DNA of 64,000 nt. It comes from JBAXAM01 sp964565935. GTDB taxonomy: Bacteria > Pseudomonadota > Gammaproteobacteria > UBA9339. The notes under the pieces were generated by a model. That model saw only the letters and a list, made by a program, of their open reading frames with translations. It made no database searches and was not told where the DNA came from. A program made the translations under genes and the position numbers. The DNA lies in the NCBI GenBank assembly GCA_964565935.1, contig CAZMGW010000002.1:3817-67816 (forward strand), written 5' to 3'. Below, piece after piece: positions 1 through 8,183 of this stretch (within the stretch, counting starts at the first letter, position 1; every line of letters begins with the position of its first letter).

Positions 1-1040
1 TCATGTTCGGTTTGCAAATCTACGCCCCACTTAACAGGGAAAGCAAAATCTTTATTGGCTTTTTGTAAAAGAGTAATTGCATCGGTGTAATCCATGTAAA
101 CAAAGTCGCTTTGGACGATTTTTTCTAAACGTGCAATGCAGTCTTTATCAACGCGTTCGGCAAAAAACGCCATGTCGTCTTTACACTCTTCAAGTACGAC
201 TTTGGCAAGATAACGGATCATGTCTGCAGCTAAATCAGCGTCAACTTTTAGGTCAGCAAAGGCGATTTCTGGTTCAACCATCCAAAATTCGGCTAAATGT
301 CTGCTGGTGTTTGAGTTTTCAGCACGAAAGGTTGGTCCGAAAGTGTAAACTTTAGTTAAAGCTTCGCAGTAAGATTCAACGTTTAATTGGCCAGAGACTG
401 TTAAAAATGCTTCGCGACCGAAAAAATCCTTGTCAAAGTCGACTTTTTTATCTGGTGTGAAAGGAATGTTGGCTAAATCCAAAGTGGTTACGCGTAAGAG
501 TTGACCTGCGCCTTCGCAGTCGCTTGAGGTTATAATTGGCGTATGAATCCAGTAAAAACCGCGTTCATGCAAAAAGCGGTGAATTGCCATCGAAAGGCAG
601 TGGCGAACACGAGTGACGGCGCTGATAATGTTGGTGCGTGGACGTAAATGGGCATATTCGCGCAAGTATTCTACAGTGTGATACTTTGGCGAAATAGGGT
701 AGGTGTCTGGATCTTCAACCCAACCCACAACTTCAATATTTTCTGCTTGTAGTTCAACAGGTTGGCCTTCAGCCGGGGACGCGATTAGTTTTCCAGTGAC
801 AATTATCGAGCAACCGGCGGTTAACTTTAAAATTTCGTTTTGATAATTTGTGAGCGTATTAGCTGCAACTACTTGTAACGGTTTAAATCCAGAGCCATCA
901 CTTATGGCTATGAATGAAACTCCAGCTTTAGAGTCGCGACGTGTGCGGACCCAACCATGAACTGTAACAGCCGAATCGACCGGGATTTTACCAGCAAGCA
1001 AATCTGCAGTTGTGTAAATTGATCGATGTTTTTTTTGCAT
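1..1040 (-). CDS. asnS: Asparaginyl-tRNA synthetase, C-terminal part cut by window edge
   Basis: Class II aminoacyl-tRNA synthetase that charges tRNA-Asn in the cytoplasm. Reading leftward from an ATG at 1040 gives about 346 codons without a stop, so the 3' end lies outside the window (family length is about 465). The N-terminal part has the OB-fold anticodon-binding domain (VHGWVRTRRDSKAGVSFI). The catalytic part includes a class II motif 2 (TFGPTFRAE) and the AsnRS-type stretch HLAEFWMVEPE. The RAEN/HLAEFWM signature fits AsnRS rather than AspRS. It starts 12 bases after the hda stop, on the same strand, so the two may be co-transcribed. Confidence 0.95.
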   Translation of the reverse strand, partial: MQKKHRSIYTTADLLAGKIPVDSAVTVHGWVRTRRDSKAGVSFIAISDGSGFKPLQVVAANTLTNYQNEILKLTAGCSIIVTGKLIASPAEGQPVELQAENIEVVGWVEDPDTYPISPKYHTVEYLREYAHLRPRTNIISAVTRVRHCLSMAIHRFLHERGFYWIHTPIITSSDCEGAGQLLRVTTLDLANIPFTPDKKVDFDKDFFGREAFLTVSGQLNVESYCEALTKVYTFGPTFRAENSNTSRHLAEFWMVEPEIAFADLKVDADLAADMIRYLAKVVLEECKDDMAFFAERVDKDCIARLEKIVQSDFVYMDYTDAITLLQKANKDFAFPVKWGVDLQTEH

Positions 1041-1051
1041 GTCTAGCTACC

Positions 1052-1759
1052 TCATAAATTAGAGATTTCTAAAATACTTTTTACAAACGGTATAGTCAAT
1101 TTTCTTTGTGCGGCAAGGGCGGCTTTATCTAATTTATCGAGCGTTGCAAATAAGCTTTTTGTGTCTCGCGCATAGTTATTTAATAAAAATTGCGCTACTA
1201 CATCGTTGAGCTCTAGCCCTCGCAATTGGGCGCGCAACTTTAGTGCTTCGATTTTTTCTGGATCTGTTAAGGCCGATACTTCAAAAATTAATCCAGCAGA
1301 CATCCGTGATTTTAAGTCGGGTAAGCCCAAAGCCAAAGCGTGCGGCGCCGCATTGGCTGTAATGACTATGCGCTTGTTATTTTCAACTGTTTTGTTAAAA
1401 CAGTGAAAGATTTTTTCTTCCCAAACCGAATCATTGGCTATCAAATTCAAATCATCAATGCAAAGGAGGTCTAGTTTTTCCAGATCATCAAGCATTTGTG
1501 GATTAAGTTGTTTTGTATCTTCAAGTGGCAGGTAAGCGGCTGCTAAACCATGATCACTGAATGACTGACACAACGCACTGAGCAAATGGCTTTTGCCAAC
1601 GTTTTGTTTGCCCCAAAAGTAAATAAAATGCCCCGCGTTGTTTTTATACAAACCACTTAAAAGCTCGGCTAATTGTTTGTTTTTGCTGGAAAAAAAATTA
1701 GCAAAACTTGCTGTGTCTTTAAGGCACAGGTTTAGCGCTAATTGCTTGAGATTGTTCAT
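1052..1759 (-). CDS. hda: DnaA regulatory inactivator Hda-like AAA+ protein
   Basis: A 235-residue DnaA-related AAA+ ATPase without the DnaA DNA-binding domain, the usual architecture and size of Hda. In E. coli, Hda with the sliding clamp stimulates ATP hydrolysis by DnaA and so prevents re-initiation of replication. Visible motifs are Walker A (GKQNVGKSHLL, about residues 50-60) and Walker B (LLCIDDLNLI, about residues 98-107). The 5' end overlaps the 3' end of the upstream exported protein gene by about 41 bases, implying translational coupling. No separate promoter is evident. Confidence 0.85.
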   Translation of the reverse strand: MNNLKQLALNLCLKDTASFANFFSSKNKQLAELLSGLYKNNAGHFIYFWGKQNVGKSHLLSALCQSFSDHGLAAAYLPLEDTKQLNPQMLDDLEKLDLLCIDDLNLIANDSVWEEKIFHCFNKTVENNKRIVITANAAPHALALGLPDLKSRMSAGLIFEVSALTDPEKIEALKLRAQLRGLELNDVVAQFLLNNYARDTKSLFATLDKLDKAALAAQRKLTIPFVKSILEISNL

Positions 1760-3017
1760 TGCTTGCAGTAACCCATTTGTAATCTAAATCAACTCCAGTA
1801 GGGGAGGTTGTTACGTCAGTATTGCGCACTAATTTGGTTTGTGCATTCAGCGCTGTTAATAATGCTTGTGAGTCGCCAATAGTGTTTATGCTTAATTCGA
1901 CCTCTGTAGCATTAAGCTTGGCTAAATCAACTTGAGCTACCTGGCTGAAAGTAGTTAGATATCTTACAACCTCATTATATTGGTTTAAATCGTTAACGTT
2001 AGTGATTCGTAATGTTAATTTTTTTGATTGGCTAGCTGATTGTTGCGATGCATTTGTAATAATTGGCGCCAGCGCGCGTGTCGCTTGCATAATTACATCA
2101 TTCGCAGTTATGCCCGTAAAGTTGAAGTTGTCACTTCTGTTGTCACGTAGCAAAATCCATTGGCTGGTCCAAACATTGCCTGTGGCCGGCTGTTTAATAC
2201 AACCAGCAACAATAGTGTTGGTCCCATAGCGTTTTGAAGCATCTTTAATTGCTGCAGCATTCAAATTACATATGTCCTCGGCTTTAATGCGATTGACCTC
2301 TTGTAGATCCGATACAGGAAGCAGGATTGGCAAACCAAAGGTTTGTGCGTTTTTCTGTAAAACAGGCACTATCATATCGTTGCTGCTTTCATCTTCCATA
2401 ATTTTATTGCCAGATACATCCTTAACTAACCATACTAAAGCTTGGTTTTTGTCGGCAATAGGTTTGGGTGGTGCTGCTTGTGTCAGTTGCAAAAGTTGTG
2501 TTACCGCTGTTTGGTTAAACTGAATTTGCAAGAACCAAATTGGTTGGCCAGTTGCATTATTGCGAGGCACATAAGTGTAGCGTTGTACATAAGCACTAGG
2601 GTTAGAAAGAGCTGTTTTAATTGTTGGGAGGGTGGTGATTTTTGGGTCTTTGCTGTTTTGTGCTATAACCTGCTCTAATGCCGCAGTAAAGCTTTGTTTG
2701 CGTTCTTCTTCGCTATTGCCGCTTACTTGTAGTTCGACCATATAAGGCTGTTGGGGTTGAGTAGGTGCTGGCAAGGATGGGGTTGTTGGTGGGGAGGTTG
2801 CTGTATTGGGTACCGTTGCTTGTGATAATTGGGGCGGTGTAGTTTGTTTTGGTTGTGGGGCAATAATAGAGGGTTGGGGTGTATTTGCGACCGCTGATAA
2901 AGATATTGATTGTGGCTGATAAATGTTTTGTCTGGTTGTTTGAATGGCAAGAGTGCTAGTGGCGATTAACATATTAATGCAAATAAGCACGATAATTTTC
3001 GTCATTTTATTTCTCAT
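1719..3017 (-). CDS. DUF2066-family exported protein
   Basis: A secreted or periplasmic protein of unknown function that matches the DUF2066 family found upstream of hda in gammaproteobacteria. I place the start at the ATG at 3017 because AAGGG sits just upstream and the protein then begins with a signal peptide (MRNKMTKIIVLICINMLIA, probable cleavage near STLA). A longer reading frame extends to 3140, but it puts about 40 polar residues before the signal peptide. After the signal there is a low-complexity Pro/Gln/Thr segment (roughly residues 25-95), then a mixed alpha/beta domain. The hda neighbourhood supports the family call. Role unknown. Confidence 0.6.
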   Translation of the reverse strand: MRNKMTKIIVLICINMLIATSTLAIQTTRQNIYQPQSISLSAVANTPQPSIIAPQPKQTTPPQLSQATVPNTATSPPTTPSLPAPTQPQQPYMVELQVSGNSEEERKQSFTAALEQVIAQNSKDPKITTLPTIKTALSNPSAYVQRYTYVPRNNATGQPIWFLQIQFNQTAVTQLLQLTQAAPPKPIADKNQALVWLVKDVSGNKIMEDESSNDMIVPVLQKNAQTFGLPILLPVSDLQEVNRIKAEDICNLNAAAIKDASKRYGTNTIVAGCIKQPATGNVWTSQWILLRDNRSDNFNFTGITANDVIMQATRALAPIITNASQQSASQSKKLTLRITNVNDLNQYNEVVRYLTTFSQVAQVDLAKLNATEVELSINTIGDSQALLTALNAQTKLVRNTDVTTSPTGVDLDYKWVTASNEQSQAISAKPVP

Positions 3018-3150
3018 AACCCTTGGATTGTAATAACATTTTTCTTGGTTTAAAAAGTTGTTTTTTTGTGGCAGCACTATGTCCATAATTAATAATTTAG
3101 TTGATGATAAAAAAATATCATAGAAATGATGACTTGGCACTAAATTTAAG

Positions 3151-3156
3151 TATAAT
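3151..3156 (+). promoter_or_regulatory. Candidate -10 box for ihfB
   Basis: A perfect TATAAT lies 39 bases before the ihfB start codon in an AT-rich segment. A TTGGCA sits too close (11-base spacing) to be its -35, so the upstream element is unclear. A GAGGA ribosome-binding site precedes the ATG at 3195. Confidence 0.4.
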
Positions 3157-3194
3157 GATGAAAATTAACACAATTAGGTATAGAGGATTTTAAT

Positions 3195-3521
3195 ATGGTT
3201 AAATCTGAACTTATTGCGCGTATTGTAAGCAAATTTCAACAATTACCTGAAAAAGATATCGAGTTGGGTATCAATCAAATTTTAGAGTGTATGAGCGTGG
3301 CTTTAGCCAAGGGGGAGCGTATAGAAGTTCGTGGTTTTGGTAGCTTCTCGCTTCATCACAGACCGTCTCGCAATGCTCATAATCCGCGCACTGGTGAAAA
3401 AGTAGTAACCATGCCAAAATATGCGCCTCACTTCAAACCAGGTAAGCAAATTCGTGACCGTGTTAACGAGTCTCGCCTTAAAAATATCCCCATTATGCAA
3501 GATGATAGGGAAGAAGATTAG
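3195..3521 (+). CDS. ihfB: Integration host factor beta subunit
   Basis: A 108-residue HU/IHF-family DNA-bending protein; IhfB pairs with IhfA to bend DNA in replication, recombination and transcription. The family hallmark RGFGSFSLHHRPSRNAHNPRTG, with the minor-groove intercalating proline arm (around residues 60-70), is present, followed by the KYAPHFKPGK motif. N-terminal MVKSELIARI is typical of the beta rather than the alpha subunit. The C-terminus carries a short acidic extension (DDREED). The gene is monocistronic here: the upstream neighbour is divergent and the downstream arn genes are convergent. Confidence 0.93.
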   Translation: MVKSELIARIVSKFQQLPEKDIELGINQILECMSVALAKGERIEVRGFGSFSLHHRPSRNAHNPRTGEKVVTMPKYAPHFKPGKQIRDRVNESRLKNIPIMQDDREED

Positions 3522-3593
3522 AATCCATTTCTAAAAAATTAGTCCTCTGAATTTCAGTTCTTTGGTATGTTCTGCGCTAGTTTAAATAATTGC

Positions 3594-4481
3594 TTATTGG
3601 TTGTCTTGCCAAGCAAGCTTACCGGAGCGGCCTTCAACTTCTTTTTGAATTAATTCGCAAACAGGAAAGTCACAGGATTTTGCAATTTCGCTTAAAGTTG
3701 TAAATTGGACATTTTGTTTTTCTAGTTCAAGCAAAAATGCACGAAACCAAGTTGCGTATTTCATGCCTTCAAGTTCAGAATGAATCGTCAAAACGTTCGG
3801 CACATCTGATTTTAATAACGATAAATAATGACCAATAATTTTTTCTTGAGGGAATTCCGGTCGTCCCAAAAGCTCATCTAGGGTGGGTAGGGTGGTTGGA
3901 ATTTGCAGAGTTTTATAAATTTTATCGCCAACCTTGGGGAAAAATGGCGATGTGCCGCGGCAGTCGCTGGCATAAATAAAATTGGCTTGGTCATAAATCT
4001 CTAGGGTTTTTTCGTTGGCTTGCCAGCCTGGAGCGGCTGCGGTCGTGGCCGGCTGACCAAAAATGCGTTGAAATTCGTCCAATGCTTTTTGAAATTCCGC
4101 CGCAATTTTTTCTTGTGGCATTAGCGCCACACCATCTTGCCATTTTTGATGGTCGTAGGTGTGAATGCCAACATCAAAGCCTTGTTCTTTGATCGTGCGA
4201 AGGAGCATTTCGTGTTTTTTGCCGATGTGTGGCCCTGGGAGCAATACTCCATTTAGCAAAGTACGAAGGCCATAGGTGCTGATGACGCTCGTGCGGGCGC
4301 ATTTTTTAAAGAAGCCTTTGCGGAAGATTCGTTTGATGGCGCGGCCGGTGTTGTCCGGGCCAAGTGATAAGTAAAAAGTTGCGGGAACTTGCAGGTCTTT
4401 GAGCATGACCATTAAATTTGGGGTGCCAATGCGCGTGCCAATTTCTGTGTCTACATCAATTTTAATTGCGAGTGTTGTCAT
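3594..4481 (-). CDS. arnD: 4-deoxy-4-formamido-L-arabinose-phosphoundecaprenol deformylase
   Basis: A 295-residue NodB-homology polysaccharide deacetylase of the ArnD type. ArnD removes the formyl group from undecaprenyl-phosphate-Ara4FN on the cytoplasmic face of the inner membrane. Visible motifs are the N-terminal KIDVDTEIGTRIG (metal-binding Asp), HTYDHQKW (about residue 115, metal-binding His) and the APGWQ motif. Last gene of the arnB-arnC-arnA-arnD run, 10 bases after the arnA-like gene, so it is surely co-transcribed. Its retention matters because the formyltransferase that makes its substrate is missing from the neighbouring ArnA. Confidence 0.88.
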   Translation of the reverse strand: MTTLAIKIDVDTEIGTRIGTPNLMVMLKDLQVPATFYLSLGPDNTGRAIKRIFRKGFFKKCARTSVISTYGLRTLLNGVLLPGPHIGKKHEMLLRTIKEQGFDVGIHTYDHQKWQDGVALMPQEKIAAEFQKALDEFQRIFGQPATTAAAPGWQANEKTLEIYDQANFIYASDCRGTSPFFPKVGDKIYKTLQIPTTLPTLDELLGRPEFPQEKIIGHYLSLLKSDVPNVLTIHSELEGMKYATWFRAFLLELEKQNVQFTTLSEIAKSCDFPVCELIQKEVEGRSGKLAWQDNQ

Positions 4482-4491
4482 GGGGTAAGAA

Positions 4492-5505
4492 TTACTTTAA
4501 ATAATAATCCATAGTTTTTTCTAGCGCCGCTTCTAAATCAGTTTTTGGTTCCCAGCCTAAAATTTCCCGCGCGCGTTTAATTGATGGGACGCGGTTTTGA
4601 ACGTCCTGATAGCCGCTACCATAGTAAGTATTTGATTGTGTATTGACGATTTTAATTTTTTCAACCTGGGCTTGATATTTCGGATATTTTTTGGCTAGCT
4701 CCAATATTTTTTCAGCAACTTCGCGGATTGAAGCGTTATTTTTGGGGTTGCCGATGTTGATGATTTTGCCTTCGACACACCTATCTTTATTGTCGATAAC
4801 TTTTACTAATGCTTCGATTGCATCATCAATATAGGTGAAGCTACGTTTTTGCTCGCCTCCATCAACCAACTGAAAGTCTTTGCCGTAAAAGATGTTGCTG
4901 ATGAGTTGGGTTATGAGGCGTACTCCCCCTTTGGGTAAGTTATGAATGTCGTCTTGGGTTGGTCCAATCCAATTAAATGGGCGGAACAAAGTGAATTTTA
5001 AATCAGAATGATTGCCATAGGCGTAAATTATTCGATCCATCAATTGCTTAGAACAAGAGTAAATCCAGCGTTCTTTGTTGATTGGGCCTTGCATCAGGGG
5101 GCTGGTTTCTTCGTCAAATTCTGCGTCCGGACTCATGCCGTATACTTCCGAGGTGGATGGGAATACCAGGTGTTTTTTAAATTGCACGCACTGGCGGACG
5201 GTTGGTAAATTGGCTTCGAAATCGAGTTCAAATACGCGCAATGGATCAGTAACGTAGGTGGCAGGAGTGGCAATTGCAACCAAAGGTAAAATTACATCAC
5301 ACTTTTTAATATGATCAGTAATCCATTCCTGATTAGTAGTAATATCCCCTTTGGTGAAGTGTAGGCGAGGGTTGTCGAGACTGTGCTCAAGTTTGTTAGC
5401 GGCAAGATCCATGCCATAAACTTCCCAGTCGGTGTCTGCTAGAATTTTTTTGGTTAATTGGTTGCCAATGAAACCATTAATGCCAAGGATAAGGACTGTT
5501 TTCAT
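4492..5505 (-). CDS. arnA: UDP-glucuronic acid oxidative decarboxylase (ArnA C-terminal domain only)
   Basis: A 337-residue SDR-family protein closely resembling the C-terminal decarboxylase half of ArnA, which converts UDP-glucuronate to the UDP-4-keto-pentose. The NAD-binding motif GINGFIGN is at residues 8-15. KCDVILPLVAIATP, FPSTSEVYGM and WIYSCSKQ carry the expected Thr/Ser/Glu and Tyr/Lys active-site residues, and FRPFNWIGP and YYGSGYQDV follow as in ArnA. The roughly 300-residue N-terminal formyltransferase domain of ordinary ArnA (about 660 residues) is absent: the gene starts inside the end of arnC (29-base overlap), leaving no room. It could be called a UDP-xylose-synthase-like protein, but the arn context decides. 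Confidence 0.87.
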   Translation of the reverse strand: MKTVLILGINGFIGNQLTKKILADTDWEVYGMDLAANKLEHSLDNPRLHFTKGDITTNQEWITDHIKKCDVILPLVAIATPATYVTDPLRVFELDFEANLPTVRQCVQFKKHLVFPSTSEVYGMSPDAEFDEETSPLMQGPINKERWIYSCSKQLMDRIIYAYGNHSDLKFTLFRPFNWIGPTQDDIHNLPKGGVRLITQLISNIFYGKDFQLVDGGEQKRSFTYIDDAIEALVKVIDNKDRCVEGKIINIGNPKNNASIREVAEKILELAKKYPKYQAQVEKIKIVNTQSNTYYGSGYQDVQNRVPSIKRAREILGWEPKTDLEAALEKTMDYYLK

Positions 5506-6442
5506 CTGTTTTTGCTCCTAGAACTGTTTTAACTGCAAATCGTGGACGGTGTTGTACTTCTTTATAAATGCGACCGATATATTCGCCCATAATGCCAAGC
5601 CCCATTAATATCACACCAATTAAGAAAAATAAAATAGCGAATAAGGTGAATGTGCCTTCAGCTTCCGGACCGATAATTAAACGACGAATGAATAAAAAGG
5701 CAACAAAAACTATGCTTAGGAAGGAAATTCCTAGGCCGAATAGGGTGAAAATTTGCAGGGGTATTAAGGAATATCCGGTCATTAAATCGAAATTCAGGCG
5801 GATAAGATCATATAAGCGATATTTAGATTGGCCCTCAAAACGAGCCGCATGATCAACTTTAACCTCAGCTGGGTTAGTGGCATAAGTATGTGCTAGTGCA
5901 GGTATAAAAATATTGGATTCTTTGCCAGCAATAATCAGGTCGATAACGTTTCTGCTGTAAGCTCGTAACATGCAGCCGTGATCGGTCATGTTGAGGTTAG
6001 TGATTAGGGCGCGTGCTTTATTAACTAAAATCGACACATTGCGGCGAAACCAGCTGTCTTTGCGCTCATACAGGCGCACTCCACTTACTAGGTCGTGTCC
6101 TTTTTCCATTAGTTCGAGCAATTTTGGGATTTCTTCTGGGGGGTTTTGTAGATCAGAATCTAAGGTTACTACTATATTGCCTTGTGATAACTCAAACCCG
6201 GCAATCACAGCCATGTGTTGGCCAAAATTGCGGCGAAAATCTATGACGCGGACTTGGGTGGGGCGGCGGTTGTAAAGTTCTGTCAAAACTTTCATTGAGG
6301 TATCTTTGCTTCCATCATTGGTAAAGATAATTTCATAGGTTTTGTTTAGCTTGTCCAGGGTGGCAGTTAGGCGCGCAAATAAATTTTCTAGATTTCCCGC
6401 TTCGTTGTAAACGGGGATGACGACGCTGATGTATGGTTTCAT
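5477..6442 (-). CDS. arnC: Undecaprenyl-phosphate 4-deoxy-4-formamido-L-arabinose transferase
   Basis: A 321-residue GT2 glycosyltransferase with two C-terminal membrane segments. It fits ArnC, which transfers 4-formamido-arabinose from UDP to undecaprenyl phosphate. Visible: N-terminal SVVIPVYNEAGNL, the DSDLQNPPEE motif (metal/UDP-binding Asp cluster, about residue 98), and hydrophobic segments around residues 230-255 and 265-290 ending in MGEYIGRIY. It starts 3 bases after the arnB stop and overlaps the arnA-like gene by 29 bases. Similar to GtrB/DPMS-type enzymes, but the operon makes ArnC the best call. Confidence 0.87.
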   Translation of the reverse strand: MKPYISVVIPVYNEAGNLENLFARLTATLDKLNKTYEIIFTNDGSKDTSMKVLTELYNRRPTQVRVIDFRRNFGQHMAVIAGFELSQGNIVVTLDSDLQNPPEEIPKLLELMEKGHDLVSGVRLYERKDSWFRRNVSILVNKARALITNLNMTDHGCMLRAYSRNVIDLIIAGKESNIFIPALAHTYATNPAEVKVDHAARFEGQSKYRLYDLIRLNFDLMTGYSLIPLQIFTLFGLGISFLSIVFVAFLFIRRLIIGPEAEGTFTLFAILFFLIGVILMGLGIMGEYIGRIYKEVQHRPRFAVKTVLGAKTDENSPYPWH

Positions 6443-6445
6443 GGT

Positions 6446-7600
6446 TTACCTCTTAAAAGTTTTTTTCATCGCTGCAATTACGCGATCTTGATCGTTTAGT
6501 GTCATTGTAGCGAAAAGTGGCAGAGATACAATTCGATCGGAAATTATTTCTGCGTTAGGAAATTGCCCGCGTTTATAGCCGTAAGTCTGTTGATAATAAG
6601 TATATAAATGTGCGGCGTGATGGTGGTAGCCAGTGCCGATGTTGTGTTCTTTCATATGCTCCATAAACGTATTGCGATCCATATTAGCGATTTCGGTATT
6701 AATTAACGGCGCGTAGAGATACCAGGAAACACGGCAATCATAATTTGGTAGTTGCGGTAGAGTTAGCTCTGGCCAGCCAGCTAGTTTTTCATTATAACGA
6801 TCAACCAATAGTTGGCGCTTGGCAATAAAGCTTTCTAGCTCTTCTAACTGATGAATGCCAATTGCCGCTTGTAAATCGAGCATATTATATTTATAGCCTG
6901 GTTGGATGACATCGTAATCTTGACTGCCGCCTTTTTCATGGCGGTTAAACGCCTCACGATCAATGCCGTGAAAGCGTTGAATTTTAACTTCTTGTGCCAG
7001 TTTGTCATCACGGGTAGAGATGCAGCCGCCTTCTCCAGTGGTCATGACTTTGTTGGGGTGGAAACTGAAGGCTTGAGTGTCGCCAAAACTTCCAATAATC
7101 TTTCCTTTGTAGTGTGAGCCGATTGCGTGCGCGGAATCTTCAAGCACGCGTAAATTGTATTTTTTCGCAATCGCATACAATGGGTCGAGATCAACCGGGA
7201 TGCCGGCAAAGTGTACCGGAAGGATGGCTTTGGTATTGGGGGTAATTGTGCTTTCAATTTTAGTAACATCAATATTACGAGTTTTTAAATCGACATCAAC
7301 TAACACTGGTTTGGCGCCTGCATGGACAATAGTGTTCAGACTTGCAATAAAAGTCATTGGGGTTGTGATTACTTCGTCTCCCGGTTTTAGACCAAAACTT
7401 TTTAGCGTAAGGTACAGAGCTGCAGTGCCCGAGGTAAGTGCAAGTACGTGTGGCGATTCAAAATATTTTTCTAGAGCTTCTTCAAAGCGTTTAACTCTTG
7501 GGCCAGTTGCAAGCCATCCTGATTTTAGGCAATCTACCACCTCATCAATGGTTGTTTGGTTGATCGCTGGAGCTGCAAATTTTAAGAATTCATCTGTCAT
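6446..7600 (-). CDS. arnB: UDP-4-amino-4-deoxy-L-arabinose aminotransferase
   Basis: A 384-residue DegT/DnrJ/EryC1-family PLP aminotransferase. ArnB aminates the UDP-4-keto-pentose using glutamate. Visible: LTSGTAALYLTLKSFGLKPGDEVITTP, LEDSAHAIGSHYKGK, and the PLP-lysine region SFHPNKVMTTGEGG (about residue 183). Near the C-terminus is the ArnB-like GTGYHHHAAHLYTYY. First gene of a tightly packed arnB-C-A-D unit. The palindromic repeat at 7637-7781 lies directly upstream, in the likely leader or spacer before this gene. Confidence 0.9.
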   Translation of the reverse strand: MTDEFLKFAAPAINQTTIDEVVDCLKSGWLATGPRVKRFEEALEKYFESPHVLALTSGTAALYLTLKSFGLKPGDEVITTPMTFIASLNTIVHAGAKPVLVDVDLKTRNIDVTKIESTITPNTKAILPVHFAGIPVDLDPLYAIAKKYNLRVLEDSAHAIGSHYKGKIIGSFGDTQAFSFHPNKVMTTGEGGCISTRDDKLAQEVKIQRFHGIDREAFNRHEKGGSQDYDVIQPGYKYNMLDLQAAIGIHQLEELESFIAKRQLLVDRYNEKLAGWPELTLPQLPNYDCRVSWYLYAPLINTEIANMDRNTFMEHMKEHNIGTGYHHHAAHLYTYYQQTYGYKRGQFPNAEIISDRIVSLPLFATMTLNDQDRVIAAMKKTFKR

Positions 7601-7636
7601 ATTTTAGCCTTATGATTTAAAATTTATATTAGATCA

Positions 7637-7781
7637 CACATCTATGTGCACCGTTCGACGATATTGTTTTAGGGACGCCGTGAATGCACTTCCATGTGGG
7701 CTCGCATTTGACATCCATGTCTCATAGCGCCCCAAAACAATATCGCCTCGGATGCATATGATGCGCTGCTTCGTCGGCAGA
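7637..7781 (-). repeat. Palindromic repeat element, copy A (CsrA-like double hairpin)
   Basis: First of four related copies (others near 10.5, 50.2 and 63.9 kb). The stem is GACGATATTGTTTTAGGG at 7657-7674 against the complementary arm at about 7730-7747, with flanking partly complementary arms. Read on the minus strand, the core contains hairpins GACATGGATGTC and CACATGGAAGTG; both loops fit ACANGGANGU. It fills the spacer between arnE/F-like and arnB, both on the minus strand. No ORF and no target duplication were recognised. The strand given is that of flanking transcription. Confidence 0.85.
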
Positions 7782-7790
7782 GTTTATAGG

Positions 7791-8162
7791 TTAACTCCTC
7801 GCCACCATATAAACGCCGAGCAATATTACAGCAATTCCCACAATTCTTATTATGGATAAATCTTCACCTAATAAATAATAAGCCGCAATCGCACTTGTAA
7901 CATAGGCAAGGCTGGATAATGGATATGCAATGCTTACTTGTGTGCGTGAAAGAACCATTAACCACACCCCCACACTGCCAACATAAATAAATATTCCTAT
8001 AATAATCCATGGAGAAGCAATAACTTTTAAAATTATAGGAATGAAGTTTGACCAGTGAAAAATAAATGTACCAATTTGTCCCATACCTATTTTAAAAACC
8101 AGTTGGGCTACGGTATTAAAAACCACAGCAAGTAAAATTAAGGTAAATATTGTAATGTTCAT
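7791..8162 (-). CDS. ArnE/ArnF-like small multidrug-resistance-type flippase subunit
   Basis: A 123-residue, four-helix EamA/SMR-like inner-membrane protein (helices about 3-22, 36-58, 70-93, 100-120). In E. coli two such proteins, ArnE and ArnF, are proposed to flip undecaprenyl-phosphate-Ara4N across the inner membrane. Only one such gene is visible here, between arnT and arnB, so it may work as a homodimer or have a partner elsewhere. The gene neighbourhood is the main reason for the specific call; by sequence alone it is a generic EamA-like transporter. Confidence 0.7.
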   Translation of the reverse strand: MNITIFTLILLAVVFNTVAQLVFKIGMGQIGTFIFHWSNFIPIILKVIASPWIIIGIFIYVGSVGVWLMVLSRTQVSIAYPLSSLAYVTSAIAAYYLLGEDLSIIRIVGIAVILLGVYMVARS

Positions 8163-8183
8163 AAATGTTAAAGTTGATTAGAA

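Noticed and set aside
7637..7781. Repeat as a tRNA, an insertion sequence end or a CRISPR unit
   Set aside because: No tRNA-type loops, no transposase frame, no regular spacing between copies.
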